DNA of 64,000 bases from Amphiura filiformis (GCF_039555335.1 NC_092644.1:43324667-43388666); one strand, 5' to 3'. Shown: positions 22,401-33,240, counted from the stretch's first letter. Program-made: numbers and translations. The notes: generated by a model from the sequence alone, not told the origin.

Positions 22401-25400
22401 ACATTCAGTTTCTGTTACATGGATATAGGAGGGGGTGTATGTCTCTATACACAATTAATATTTGCAACAATTTGTCTTCAATGGAAATTGCTTGTGTGCC
22501 AGATGTGATCTATTGATTTGAGTGTAAAATGTATTGATCTTAAATTTAACACTGCAATTGATAAAAAAATGTTTGGTTTTTCTATTCATTTCTTAATCTA
22601 TGTATGACACACCCCAGCGACTGGATTCAAACCCTGCTGAGTCCTGATTTTTCTCTCTCAAAAGTTTCATATATCAGTTTGCTTGAGCCCCCAAAATGTC
22701 ATTTAAATCACAATTTCTCGGGCTTACATCGTTATTTCTGATCCTCACATATATTATTTGTGTCTCATATTGTCTTACACCTTGCAAGGGTGAAGTACAT
22801 AGACCACCTCTTTCTTCATTATTAAAGATATTTTAAGTTGACCAAAATTGACACACACAAAATAAAGGATGATGTCACTATTGTGATGAATTTTGACAAA
22901 GAAAATAAAAATAATTGTAGCTGATGACCTAATCTGAACCCCAACATGGATAATTCCTGCAATCAGTTTATTTAGCAACTCCTACATAACTATATGTAAA
23001 GCAAAATCATGTGGTGGGAGGCCAAACAGAGCAGAGCCCAATCATATTTGGCCACCCTTTTCAATAATAAGTTAAAATTTCAGGACAAATTACAATCAAA
23101 AGACATATCAGGACATAATTATGTGCAGACAACGACCAGACAGGACATGTAAGACAGACAATATTGGCTATGGTTTATGATTGCTTACCCAGTAGCACAT
23201 AATGAGCCATCAGACTGGAAGTCAATGCAGTAGACAGCTTTGCTATGGCCCTCTTGATGTAAGATTTCCTCTTGAGCTTCAAGATCCCATAATCGCCAGG
23301 AATTATCAAAACTGTTAAAAAAAATAGGGTGTTATAGCGTTAAAAGAGATCACAACAATTGAACAAGAAAAATTAATGAAGATAACAAAGACTCTATGTG
23401 CAATGGGAACTCTACCATACTAAACAGTCTTATAAAAAATATGCCTTTTGCATAGTTTAATAGCACATTAATGTTTGTTCCAAAAATGCTAAAATCTGAA
23501 TTTGGACAAATTTTAGAGTAGTCTGGTTTAGCAACTCACTGATTGTCCTACCTATACTTTGTTCAGCTTATAATTGGCAACGACTCGTAACATTGTGGAT
23601 TGATATAATCATTATCATGGCATGCACGTAGTTGGGCGCAGCATCTATGCTAGTTGCGCTTTGCGTAATGTGTGAGTGGTTGACATGCACAGATATCAAA
23701 AAATTTTCACCAATTAGAAGCTGAAGAAAGTATAGTGGCATGCATAAAAAAACAAAGTAAATCAATACATGAATTATTCGACTTATCTGGTGGTTATTTT
23801 TTTAAATTGTTAATTCAATTGTATAAAATTGGGTAAGTATCACTATATTTCTTACCATGTTGTACCAAGAAATCTGCCCGATGGATGATACGCGACCCTG
23901 GGTACCCTGGCATCATGACCTTCTATGTTAGCTATTGGTTCCTCACTGTAAATATTAATCAAGATTTGAAAATAATAATGGTCTGTGTCAGGGAAGGTTA
24001 CTGGTACAATGATTAACATGCACTTTCATCTTCTTTGGGTCAGCTTAGATGACTTACTTGACTTCATTATGTTAAAGGTGGGTAACCTGATTGACAGCCT
24101 CGTCTCCCACTTTAAACCATCAAAATGCAGATTTTGGTATCAAGTGAAAGCTCATATTTTTCTCATTAACATATTGAAATTTGGCATTCCAAATTGGTAT
24201 ATTTCCGAAGAAATCATCAAAACACTGTTGAATTAGTCTTAACTGTGGTATACCACGTTTGAGACTAATTATGCACTTTTTTGATGATATCTTTGGAAAT
24301 ACACCAGGTTGGAACTTCTAATTTCAATATGGTACTGAGAAAAATATGGTCTTTCACTTGACTTGAAATCAATACATTACATGATCATGATGATTATCAT
24401 TAACAAATACACAGTTAACTACCAATATCATGCTGTATAAATGTCAATAATTCCATAAGGAATATAGTCACATTTACAAAAAAACATTTACATGTTCTTT
24501 TTGCATGAGTGCTTGAAAGGGATGACCTTTTATGTTATACGTAACTTTTAAATATCAGGTCACCTTCATTTAATGCTGTACTAGCAGTATTGTAGTATAT
24601 TTAATGGTGAAAAGACAAGAGGCGGCATAAACAAATGTGGCTTTTTGGGATAGAAGAATGTCTTCTTTTTGGGGGGAAGGGTGTGTTTTGCAGATAAATA
24701 TTCAATGCAAAGTAGAGGTCAGCTGGATTGGGCTGTTCCAGGTGAAACCCACATACCCCATGGAAGACATATCCTTAATCTGTGCTGTGGGAGTGTGAAT
24801 TTCAAATGGGTACCTGAATGGGTGGCTCCATTTGTAATCTACACCCCCCCCCCCCCCTGTGTGGGAGATTAAGGATATGTCGTCCAAAGTGGTGTGTGGA
24901 TTTCAACTGGAATAGTCCATTACATGAAAACAGCCATCAGTTTTGATTGCTCCTTAGGAGAAGGCAAAAAAGAGCATTTTTTACCAGGAATATGTGACAT
25001 GATCAAAAGGAATGAGTCAGATGTTCCTAATATTGTTTTTGAGATATTGGCAAAAATAGTGTTCAAATTCTTTTGTTTTATATTGACTTTAGCCATTGAT
25101 AAATTGCTCATAACTCGGTAACCAGATGTCCGATTTTGATGGGGTTTGCATCAAAATGTAGCATTTGTAAACTGCCAGAAAATTATGTAAAAAACTTCTA
25201 ATTGAAAATTGCCAACATGTGACTCATCGCCTTGATCATGTCACATATATGTTTCAGGAACTCTCCATAAAAAATTAATGTACAACATTTGCTACCTTTC
25301 TAGATTCCACAGTTTAACGGAGCCATCTGCAGCACATGTAGCTATACTACACTCTGATGGATCTAGAGATTTGGTTGCTTGTGGATGGAATGCTATGCAG

Positions 25401-28400
25401 CCTACATTGTTATTATGACCTGAAATAGAAATGCAAGTTCAGAATTGAATACCTGAGTGGAAGAAGGGCCCAACTCCATCAAAACTGTTTTTGAGATATT
25501 AAGAAAAAACTTAATATTTGGAAAAGTTTTATAGGCAGAACGTTTTTATCTTCAGGGGACCTTTAATACATGAACATACAATAGTACATACATTCAAAAT
25601 TATATATGATGTTTCCATGGCAACGGTACAGGTCTTAATACGAGCTGGAGTTGGGCCCTTCTTCCACTAATATACCACAAGTACCAGTTCTGTGTTATAA
25701 ATAGCTACAGAAATTAGATAATCACCATTAATTGCACAAGTAGAACTCATGTAACAGGTTGGCAAGAAAATTTATTGTAGTGAAAAGCAGATTTCATGGA
25801 AGAACAAAATTCCTCTTTAACACTATATTTGTGGAAGAAGGGCCCAACTGCATGGAGTTGGGCCTTTCTTCCATGAAAACTCATGATTAAGTGTACGTGG
25901 AAGACTATTTGGAGAGTGGATTTTGGCTCATCCTTCACACACAAGGAAGATCAGTCTGCTGGCAATAAAATGCTGGGTCTAACTCATTTTTGTAAAAAAT
26001 TGGAGTTGGGCCCTTCTTCCACTCAGGTATTCAATTATATGAGACATTGCACTGCAGCATACACAAAGATCCAGGAATGTGATCAAAATTCCTGTAAAAT
26101 TAAGGATGGCAGGGTTTGAACTGGGCACTACTTTGTGAAAATATAGAGCCCGGTAGAGGTGCATTTTGTGTGAACCGGGTGCTATTTAAGATAAACCAAG
26201 AGTTAAAACACACTGCTACATGAATTCTGGCATGTAAATACAAGAAATTCAGACATTCTGCTGGAAGAGAGTTCAGCTTGAAAGTACCGCTCTCAGTCAT
26301 GTTTCATGGTATTAAACCAGTGGGCAAATAGAGCTTAGATATTTTACATTAACAAATTTCTATCCACAAAAGACCTGATATTGTAAAATTACAATTGCTT
26401 TTTTGCAAAAGTCACCTTTTTCAACTTTAGGTCTGGTAAACTGAAGCTCCTATATCATATCCTGGATGCTCGGTGGCAATGTTACCCATCTCTAATATCC
26501 ATGTCATGTACATTATATTATATTCCTTCACAGTCTTATACACCTACCTCTTAATGTCTTTATTGCATGAAATTCTGGTACTGACCATAATTTTATTAAC
26601 CCACTCCTGAAAAACAAATATGAATAGATCAATCAATCAGTTAGTTGGAAAACACAAGTGGAATGTGTACATAATAAAAACAAAATGACCCCCCCCCCCC
26701 CAAAAAAAACAACAACAACACTGTACTTTGGTCAGCTCATACATGTAATTGGTGAGACTCATATCATCATGAATTGATATAGAATGGGGTACAGGCAGTT
26801 GGATGCAGCACCTACACAATGGTGTGCTTAGCGTATTGCATGACTGGCATGCACCTTTACACAAGTGTAAGTTGGGACATTATGCTCCCAAAAAGATCAT
26901 TTGCTCGTTCTCGTCTGGCCAATCCTCCCAACTGAAAAAACTTAAGTAAACCAGACAAATTGTTTTTTTTGCATGGAGATCAAAATAGTGTACACTTCTG
27001 CATTGATTGGCAAAAGTCTGATATTGAATGATAAATTGCATCTTTAAGTGTGCATAATATTATGTAGCACTTATATTACGATCAGCTAGTAATGGCGAGA
27101 ATTATTCATTTTTTGTAACTGTGCGAGTCAATTAAGTCCCAATTGATGCCCGCGTAAATTCACAAAAGTGCACATCAGTCATGCAATACGCAAAGCACAG
27201 TTCGTATAGGTACTGCGCCCAGCTATGTGTACGCCATTCTATATCAATCCACGATATAATATACGAGTCCCGCCGATTAGGAGATGATCAGAGTGTAGTA
27301 TGCATTATTGACACAGCGAATTACTTGCAAAATGCAAACAGGCACATACTCTAAATCAAAGTTTACATGGTGCATGGCAAAGTAACATAATTTTTTCCGC
27401 CATAGTGACACATACACATGGCAAAGTTGGTTCTCTTTGGGTCTAATGTCTTTGTGTCTCACACTGTAATACGGAAACCTTTGATAGAGTTTAGCTGTGT
27501 ATGTTATTCTCTACATATAGTGTTATTACTAGATGTCATCCAACTTGGCTACTTACCATGATGCAGTGGCTAGCATTTTTGAGTCTGGACTGAACTGGCA
27601 ATATGAAATAGGCCTGGTATCTCCTATCTGACTTCCTATGGCAGATAGCGACTGCAAAAGATAAATACATCAATTATTGCATCATTAGTAATTAATGACA
27701 TATCTACTTTGACTAATATACATTCCACATTCATTTAGAGTAATTTGTATTTATGTTTATCTTTCCTATTTTGGGCAATGGTTGTCTATTCAACCTTTAC
27801 ACAATGCTCCAATATAAGGCAATAGAAACAAATTATTCCAATGTTTTGATCAACCATCAATGCTTGGTCGATCCTTACTATTTATGAAATTAAATAATTG
27901 ACCATTCTTAATAACATATATAAATCTTTGCCTGTATTGATACTGAAAAATATAAATCTGGCATTAATTCTGATTAATTAGTTGTTAGTTCATTGATAAC
28001 CAGCGTCAAAGCAGCTTAGACAGTCAATCTAAAGATTGAACAAATTTGTTTCTGGCACCTAATATGGAATCTATAATAGGCAGAAATCTAGACAGTTGAT
28101 AGGGAAAGATTCAATTTTTCAAAAACCTTTGACAAGATGCTGCACAAACATATAATGTTGAAGCTCAATGTCTATGGCATGGTTGCTAATGAGAAGAAGG
28201 TTAGTTATACAATAATAAGTTTCAAGTTGATAAGTTTGAATAATATATCCTGCATGTTGTCAACTGTCATGTAGCATAGTATATGATATATAACAGGGTT
28301 CCCACACCTTAAAGCCTGTAAATTCAAGGACTTTTCAAGGACTTTCAAGGTCCAAAAGCATGATTTTCAAGGACTTACCACGACACAAAAATCATGATGC

Positions 28401-31400
28401 AGCTCTCCATGCGGCACATATTAACGAAAGTGACAGACCCTCTCCACCCCACCCCCCAAATGTGTCAAAATTATACTTTAGGTAAAATTCCAATTTTCAA
28501 GGACTTTCAAGAAATATCCAGGACTTTCAAGGCCTTGAAAAGGCATTTTCAAATTCAAGGACTTTCAAGGACCGTGGGAACCCTGATATAAATCTGATCT
28601 TATAGACAACTGAAGTTCAGAAGACATACTTTAGTATTGATCAGCTTGTTCCAATATTGCATTCTTTGGACAATAATGGCCTTGATGTACTCACCCTCAT
28701 GTGTCTACTTAATTCCTGTCTCTTGGCATTTTGCTGTGATTCAGGGATTAATTTGGCTTCCCTTGCTCCCTCTAACCTCTTCTCAGCCCTGAAAAAAATT
28801 GCAATATTACACATAACTAATTTTACTGCATAACAATAATTAACATGCACTGGCTTTGATTTGAGTAACCTGGACAGATACAATGTCAGACAAAGTGTTG
28901 GCTCACTGAGAATATGATAAAAAAACATTTTTGACACCATCATGACTATATTTGGCCATACAGTAAATTAGTTTTTGCCGACATCAGCCTCATTCACTGG
29001 TGTTGAGACACATATACACTCTGCCCAAATCAGATCAGTACAATTAATTCCTCATGAAAATAAAGTTTTTGATAGTTTGGGTGTGGTTTCTATGATTTAA
29101 GAAAATAGACTGCTGAATTACCAGTTGACCCAAGTTTCCCAACTTGAACTCAAAATGCCTCAACCATTTCATGCAAGATCATACTTGAGATTTTCCTCTA
29201 GGCTATCTTAAAATCATCACAAGGACAAGTGTGGCATATTTTGAGTTGTTAATGAATTCTTTTTGAGAATATGAGAAAATAGATTTGTCATTAAAATAAT
29301 GAAAGGCAAAGTTGGCATGGGCCGCAATTAACAGGAACCAAGGAATCAACTCATATTGGCTTTAATAAGAATCCATACCTGGGCAGTGAATACTCTGCAA
29401 TCCACAATCTAGCCCTCTTCAGACTCACTGGTCCTTCATGGTACCATGTTGTGTTCTCATCCTGTTAGCAAAAATTGAAATATATATCACTGGTTATTCT
29501 TGGAAATGTCTTAAAAAATTGGAACTACCCTAAAAACTCGATAGTTTAGCATATGTGCTTACTATTGAGCACTTTTAAAACATGCGAACATGAAGAGCCT
29601 CATCCACAAAAGTGTAAAGGGTTTTGAGCAAATCATCGATACATATAGTTATATACGAAAAAGTAAACCTACAAATTTGTGTCTCAACCCCATTAGCTCA
29701 GTTGTTAAAGCGCAGGACTATTGTACAATTTCATGTTTTCAAAAGCGTTTGATAGTATATGCTAACTGTCGAGTCTTTACGGTATTATTACATCCCATTC
29801 AAAGCCCGCTGAAATTGGCGAGACAGTCACTGGGAAAGACCAGTGGCTGGATTTTCCCCATCAGTGGAATTGCACCATGGTTATTGGTAAAGGGGAGGTA
29901 ACTGTATTTTCCCCGATCAGTGGACTTGCCCCATGGTCACTGGTAAAGGTGTGGTCATTGGGTAATCCTGATCAGTGGATATGCAACATTGTCACTGGCA
30001 ACAGGGTGGTCACTAGACTTTTGTGATCATCTCTGTTTAAAAGTCAAGTCAAAATGGTGTGCATTGACCGTCTTGTTACATTTTGCTGGAATGCGTCCAG
30101 GCCTTGTCTTTTGAGGCGAGTGAGTGCGATCAACCGCCATTACTCGCTTAAAATGAAGCGGAGGAGAGCTTTTTATCACTCGCCTACATTTGGTGTAATA
30201 CTAATACAAGTGATTAAAATCACTCGCCTACAGCTCACCTGACAAGTTTTGAGGAGAGTGATTTGTCACTCGCCAGCAATTTTCAAAAGACAAGGCCTGT
30301 GCGTTACATTTTATTTCGAAACTCTTACCCCTTTCTTCTGTTTTTCTTCTTTCTTTTGTTTTAAATTTTGTTCTCCAACCTCTGCTATCAGTTGTCTTAA
30401 TCTGTTCCTTCTGTCAGCTGGCCCTTCACCAAACAGACCTAAACGAATCAAAGTAATGTATAACATATTGCCAGGATTTAACATATTTCATATCAACAAG
30501 TTGCATTCAGATGTTGATTGAAAAACTACCAATTTTTACAGGTTGTTTGTTTAAAGAGTTGTTATTCAAAACCATTCTCAATACAAATCTATCTAAGATC
30601 AACTTTAAAAGATCTCATGTTTAATCAATTTAAATCTCAATATATCAGATACATATTAATCCTTATCCTTATCATAAAATGCCTAATTCTAATCCCAACC
30701 CTAAAACCTCACCTTAATCCTTAACTCTACCCATAATCCTAAAACATTGGGTGCACACATTTTGGCATATAATAGATATTAATTAAAATTAAATTAAACA
30801 TATTAATTAAAATCAGGTTTTTTTTTTCAAACTTGACCAAGTGTGTCTTTTTCTTCCACACAGTAAATTCTTCTTCCTGTATTGCACAGTTCAGTAGTTG
30901 GCATGCTGAGGGGGGGATCACTTAACTTATTGCAACTTACATATTGGTTCTCCATATGATCTAAGTTGTGCTTTGACCTCTGCATCATCAGTTGACACTG
31001 TTATTTGACGAATCTGTGGCAAAGAGACAAAAGAACAAACAACATTTCAATCTGCATCCAATATTATAGAAACACATTTTGTTGCATTGCGTAAAAACCA
31101 GAAGCTAATTTTATCACAAGATCATAATATGTGACATGATCTGCTCTATGGGGGCCAAAGGAGGCATTTTTGAAAATTGAGTTACCATAATTATTACCTT
31201 AAAAACATCAGGCTATCATATACTGAAAACACCAAAGATCTAGCATACTTAGTTTTAAAGTTCTGAAGTTTTGTGATGTGTATTTTCTTATGTATTTTCT
31301 TGTTTTTTACTCCATATTTTTGCCTTTTGTGAATTTCAAATTTGCCGCCTTTGGCCCCCATCGACCAGATCGTGTCACATATTAGATAATTAGACACTCA

Positions 31401-33070
31401 ACCTTACCTTTTTTCGTCTCTCAAATTCAGCTAAGAGTTCTTTCCTCTGCTCACTCACATGTTCTTCCAAGTCAAATGTGTCTCCTGTAATAAGATGTGA
31501 AGGTCATAAGTGACACATTAGACAGGTTGTTCAAATTATCTCCAGAAGATGAGACACTTTGGTGACATCAGTTTATGTGATCCATTTGTTTTAAAAGGAA
31601 ATCAGCAGCCAATCATCGCAGATGGCCTAGTCGTTTAAGTACTCACTTCTACAGTGCATGAGTTCTCAGGTTCAATTCATACCCTGAATCTGCATTAACA
31701 CAAGATGCAGTTGAATGTTGACATGCAATTAGTCACTCCAACTACCTTAGGTTCAGCAAAGATGTTTTTGAGTTTACTGTCATACATGTGAGGCAACTAT
31801 TCATTATTCTTGTAACATTCATTCAACAAAATGTGGTAGTTAAATATGATGTTATTCACTGATCACTGATGAACTTGATACAAAATCAAGGAATTTGCTG
31901 AATTTAAGTTTCGTTTTTAAAAGACATTTTGTGATTCTTTTTAATTAATGTTTGGAGAACTTGCTGTGAATTTTGAGGGTAATCTAAGAAAAACAACATT
32001 TTCATTAATTATAAAGAATCTCAAAGATGAATTCAACTACATGCCTAAAAATGAAACTCAGAATCATTCATACCAGAAGCTGGTTCAACCAACAAGATAA
32101 AGCACTTTTTGCTGCACCGGGAAAAGTGTAAATTACATTTTAAACAATCCAGCTGGCTGGTTGATTCTTAACTAATTGTAAATGTAAATAATTTATTATG
32201 TGCAATATCATTATTTTCTTTTTCTTTAGATTTGGAGCCTTTGGATGAGATGGTTGGAGAACAGCATGCATGCACTTTTGTTCTGTTTCTTCATGGAGTG
32301 CTTTTAGGTTGACCACTTTGAAAGTGGCATTTGCTACTATTTGGTCTTCCCTGCCAGGGCACTCTCGTTCTTGTTCGTCCCTGTGTTCTTGACTTGTATC
32401 CTGTTCATCTACACACCTCACCCAAATGCTCCCCCCTTTTTGCTGTTGATATTTTATTGGTAGGAATGTCAATTTATTGTTTAATTAAATTTAACGATTG
32501 TATTTAATTTAAAATCGATTTCCCTCATTATTTTCATATTTTTTTTAAATGTATTTTATCATGATTGTATTGTACTTTTATATTGTATGAATTTTGTTTT
32601 GTATTATGTGTATTTTCTGGCAAATAAAATGAAATGAAATGAAATGAAAGATATCTAAGAAACCCACTGCATCAATTGCAATTGATATTGTCAGAAATAC
32701 CAACCAATCAGGAGGGAGAGAGATTTACTCTTGCGTCACGCAGTGCTATGGGCATTCATCACACTGTATTCATCAACTTCATTCAAATGACATGCAACTT
32801 CATTCAAATGAAATTTGTACCTTGGTACTGTACTTTCCTAACAAGACAAAATTGTCCATAAATAAACAAACAACTTTAGTACAAAACAAATTAAGTTTAA
32901 GTGATAACTCATTGTCTCATACCTGATGACATGTTGATATTTCCCGCATCCACACCCATGGTAATAGCATCTTTGCTAGAGCTACTTTCTTGTCTCAGTC
33001 TCTCATCAAGTCCTCCATAGTGCAGCTTCTTTTGACGTTTCACTGCTGGGTAATCATCGTCGTCTGACAT
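7411..33070 (-). CDS. PRPF4: U4/U6 small nuclear ribonucleoprotein Prp4 (complete, 15 coding exons)
   Basis: PRPF4 is the WD40 subunit of the U4/U6.U5 tri-snRNP and acts in the nucleus in pre-mRNA splicing. Exons in transcript order: 33070-32923, 31484-31408, 31013-30941, 30438-30329, 29461-29379, 28788-28695, 27651-27557, 26606-26548, 25419-25296, 23945-23856, 23311-23189, 22110-22003, 9094-8976, 8447-8401, 7554-7411. Every junction is GT-AG and in phase, giving 1494 nt (497 residues plus stop) against about 520 in vertebrates. The N-terminus reads [20 protein letters not shown]. The PRP4-type motif around residues 85-120 includes [14 protein letters not shown]. Seven WD40 repeats fill about residue 205 to the end, with stretches close to the vertebrate protein as I remember it ([48 protein letters not shown] at the C-terminus). 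The start is the first ATG of the first exon. Intron 12 is about 12.9 kb and hosts a receptor pseudogene on the other strand. The gene looks intact. Confidence 0.97.
7731..7978. mobile_element. MITE-like element, family P4, copy 1
   Basis: About 248 bp in the last PRPF4 intron, with inverted ends TATGTGACACGATCTGGTCC / ATGGAGCAGATTGTGTCACATA and a GGCCCCCAT-type second block. The partner copy is at 31127-31382 in the opposite orientation. An apparent 151-codon minus-strand frame here is repeat sequence, not a gene. Confidence 0.7.
9159..9596. mobile_element. Inverted-repeat element of about 440 bp in PRPF4 intron 12
   Basis: Terminal inverted repeats of about 30 bp: AAACACAGGACAAGAAATAAG plus a C-rich run on the left, complementary to a G-rich run plus CTTATTTCTTGTGATGTGTTT on the right. 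A second inner inverted word (GTACCAATACAACTTG / TGGTACAAAGTTGTA) follows. No coding capacity was found. Confidence 0.7.
9691..9912. mobile_element. Element family P5, copy 1
   Basis: About 220 bp starting TACTATGATCAGCT and ending AGCTGATCAGAGTATAG. The same sequence, diverged, is at 27076-27301 (shared words TCTATATCAATCCACGAT and AAATTCACAAAA). Partial relatives occur near 23600-23700 and 26770-26880. All lie in PRPF4 introns. Confidence 0.6.
10189..10848. mobile_element. 660-bp inverted-repeat element with an internal hairpin
   Basis: Ends TAAGCTGAAATTATACTACATCGCTGAGCGAT and its near-complement finishing at 10848 form arms of about 30 bp. Inside, 10566-10733 is an imperfect hairpin: GAGGTTAATAAC...AAAATCTAAACATTTTGC pairs with GCAAAATGTTTAGATTTTT...GTTATTAACCTC. 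The surrounding sequence is rich in CG dinucleotides compared with its flanks. No transposase-like open frame is present. Confidence 0.7.
11106..11213. repeat. 108-nt near-perfect palindrome
   Basis: Arms GTATTACTTATTGGG... and ...CCCAATAAGTAATAC are complementary over 38 bases with one mismatch. They enclose a second, perfect 28-base palindrome (GGTGATGTTGATGCATCAAC core). The only asymmetry is a 5-base ACTTG on the left side. It should extrude or fold as a long hairpin. Confidence 0.85.
12111..12120 (+). promoter_or_regulatory. TATA-like box upstream of the receptor pseudogene
   Basis: ATATATAATA lies about 245 bases before the receptor start codon, on its strand. A GGGACCTTC word, one base off an NF-kB-type half site, follows at 12132-12140. 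In AT-rich DNA both can arise by chance. No transcript start can be fixed. Confidence 0.25.
14107..14848. repeat. Repeat A copy 1 flanked by two copies of repeat B
   Basis: Repeat B (about 112 bp, starting CAGAAAATTGAGATATTTGC) is at 14107-14220 and again at 14736-14848, nearly identical. Between them sits repeat A, 14227-14737, whose other copy is at 16411-16940. A includes GTAGGCCCTATGGGGCGGGG, a C/T-rich block and tandem words containing TCTCACGC. Open frames on the minus strand of A are repeat-derived. Confidence 0.75.
15828..16021. mobile_element. Short element with GTAGTGGCGGAAC / GCGGCGCCACTGC ends
   Basis: Inverted ends match the pattern of the CAGTGGCGTA family (1332-1666). The interior contains a G-rich stretch and no coding sequence. 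It lies inside the insertion in the receptor pseudogene. Confidence 0.5.
16171..18208. mobile_element. 2.0-kb nonautonomous element with 26-bp inverted ends
   Basis: ATAAGGGAGTGTTCATTATA at 16171 pairs with TATTATGAACACTCCCTTAT ending at 18208, and the match continues into the A/T-rich next bases. The interior carries repeat A copy 2 (16411-16940), a G tract (about 17116-17129) and sequence with no open frame resembling a transposase. It is nested within the insertion in the receptor pseudogene. Confidence 0.65.
16411..16940. repeat. Repeat A, copy 2
   Basis: Nearly identical to 14227-14737 from GTAGCCGGATTTT to CTTTTCACATTC, with one extra tandem TCTCACGCATTGG unit (about 16767-16800). The left part (16404-16720) has ends of the type CAGCGGCGTAGC / GCTACGCTTACTG, so A itself seems to contain an element of the CAGTGGCGTA kind. 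Confidence 0.75.
20681..20775 (-). pseudogene. PRPF4: Decayed duplicate of PRPF4 exon 12
   Basis: This minus-strand segment aligns with functional exon 12 (22003-22110) over its donor side. Shared words include AAGTCAGTACTT, CACCAAATG and ATATCATGTT for GCATCATGTT, and the donor GTAAG follows at the same place. About 7 bases are missing in the middle, which breaks the frame, and the acceptor side (up to about 20775) has drifted. It lies 1.2 kb downstream of the real exon in the PRPF4 transcript and just beyond the 3' end of the receptor pseudogene. It is best read as an exon duplication relic; use as an alternative exon would shift the frame. Confidence 0.7.
21500..21900. repeat. Low-complexity G/C-rich repeat remnant in PRPF4 intron 12
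   Basis: It holds a G run (21520-21529), two copies of a word like GTGCCCC(T)CTGACAAAAAATGAAAGA (near 21533-21595) and an end GGCTACGCCCCTGGC. It resembles a degraded member of the elements with (C)AGYGGCGTAGCC ends. No coding function is evident. Confidence 0.4.
22600..22835. repeat. SINE-like repeat, copy 1
   Basis: It starts with a tRNA-type stretch (GGATTCAAACCC, B-box-like on the minus strand) and continues TATCAGTTTGCTTGAGCCC...TCATTTAAATCA...GATCCTCACAT...TGTCTTACACC...GGGTGAAG. The same body is at 54030-54180, and the same front at 54480-54520. Short length, tRNA-like head and dispersed copies fit a SINE family. Confidence 0.55.
24125..24378. mobile_element. Palindromic element of about 250 bp
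   Basis: Left arm TTTTGGTATCAAGTGAAAGC...CATATTTTTCTC pairs with right arm GAGAAAAATATG...CTTTCACTTGACTTGAAATC; inner blocks (AATTAGTCTTAA / TTTGAGACTAATTA) also pair. It lies in PRPF4 intron 9, with no coding capacity. Confidence 0.65.
24730..24920. mobile_element. Palindromic MITE-like element, family P1, copy 2
   Basis: Same family as 2703-2892: arms around CCATGGAAGACATATCCTTA and TAAGGATATGTCGTCCA, with outer words GGGCTGTTCCAGGTG / ATTTCAACTGGAATAG. A run of C (from about 24844) interrupts the middle. Confidence 0.7.
24990..25248. mobile_element. MITE-like element, family P3, copy 2
   Basis: Ends ATATGTGACATGATC...GGAATGAGTC and GACTCATCGCC...GATCATGTCACATAT, the same family as 5935-6192. 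It lies in PRPF4 intron 9, close to exon 9 (25296-25419). Confidence 0.7.
25441..26037. mobile_element. Nested palindromic element built on TGGAAGAAGGGCCCAACT
   Basis: Outer arms (GAATTGAATACCTGAGTGGAAG... at the left and its complement ending at 26037) match over about 37 bases. The same GGAAGAAGGGCCCAACT word or its complement also occurs internally at about 25652-25668 and 25834-25875, where two copies face each other. It lies in PRPF4 intron 8. Confidence 0.75.
27076..27301. mobile_element. Element family P5, copy 2
   Basis: Matches 9691-9912 along its length (GATCAGCT start, TCTATATCAATCCACGAT near the end, GATGATCAGAGTGTAG end). It lies in PRPF4 intron 7. Confidence 0.6.
28294..28585. 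mobile_element. CAGGGTTCCCAC-ended element (hAT-like by its ends)
   Basis: 292 bp beginning CAGGGTTCCCAC and ending GTGGGAACCCTG, a 12-base perfect inverted repeat. The interior repeats the word TTCAAGGACTTTCAAGG in direct and inverted copies. ATATAA flanks both sides; hAT elements normally make 8-bp duplications, so this 6-bp match may be chance. It lies in PRPF4 intron 6. Confidence 0.65.
29690..29735 (+). repeat. tRNA 5'-half-like fragment
   Basis: ATTAGCTCAGTTGTTAAAGCGC resembles the D-arm and A box of a tRNA. No convincing B box follows at the expected distance. Probably the head of a decayed SINE. Confidence 0.35.
29815..30010. repeat. Short tandem repeat, about three units of 60-70 bp
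   Basis: Repeated words CATCAGTGGAATTGCACCATGG, CGATCAGTGGACTTGCCCCATGG and TGATCAGTGGATATGCAACATTG recur, each followed by TCACTGGTAAAGG-like sequence. It lies in PRPF4 intron 4. Confidence 0.6.
30098..30299. mobile_element. Element with CAGGCCTTGTCTTTTGA inverted ends
   Basis: It begins CAGGCCTTGTCTTTTGA and ends CAAAAGACAAGGCCTG; several internal copies of TCACTCGCC / GGCGAGTGA form further pairs. A lone end of the same family is at 55184-55200 in an ODF2 intron. It lies in PRPF4 intron 4, ending 30 bp short of exon 4. Confidence 0.7.
31127..31382. mobile_element. MITE-like element, family P4, copy 2
   Basis: Ends ATATGTGACATGATCTGCTC and GACCAGATCGTGTCACATAT, with a GGGGGCCAAAGGAGGC / GCCGCCTTTGGCCCCC second block; inverted relative to copy 1 (7731-7978). 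It lies in PRPF4 intron 2. Confidence 0.75.
31612..31692 (+). repeat. tRNA-derived SINE-like head
   Basis: A-box-like TGGCCTAGTCGTT and B-box-like GGTTCAATTCAT occur at tRNA spacing, and GCAGAT (31620 region) can pair with ATCTGC about 70 bases later like an acceptor stem. The T-arm is irregular, so a working tRNA gene is unlikely. Confidence 0.45.
32220..32646 (+). mobile_element. Probable 3' end of a non-LTR retrotransposon
   Basis: AT-rich 3'-UTR-like sequence ends in CAAATAAAATGAAATGAAATG and related GAAAT repeats (32620-32646), the short-tandem tail seen on many CR1/L2-type LINEs. No reverse-transcriptase frame is left. It is inserted in PRPF4 intron 1 on the opposite strand. Confidence 0.4.
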
Positions 33071-33185
33071 CTTGAATCTGGATTATTAAACTGTAAAACA
33101 AATAACAATAATGTTCTCTCACTATATGTAATAAGTACATCAAAAAAAGTAACTACCCCTTTAAAATGAATGAACATTATTCCAA

Positions 33186-33240
33186 AATGGGTTAGACCAA
33201 GAAAAAAAAGGTTTGTCTCGCGTCCCCTGCGCGCATTGGT
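33186..33240. mobile_element. Truncated family P2 end
   Basis: AAAAAAAAGGTTTGTCTCGCG followed by GCGCGCATTGGTGATCAAAAAC resembles one end of the elements at 3184-3436 and 6592-6848. It lies about 120 bases upstream of the PRPF4 start codon; no clear promoter motif was recognised in 33071-34041. Confidence 0.5.
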
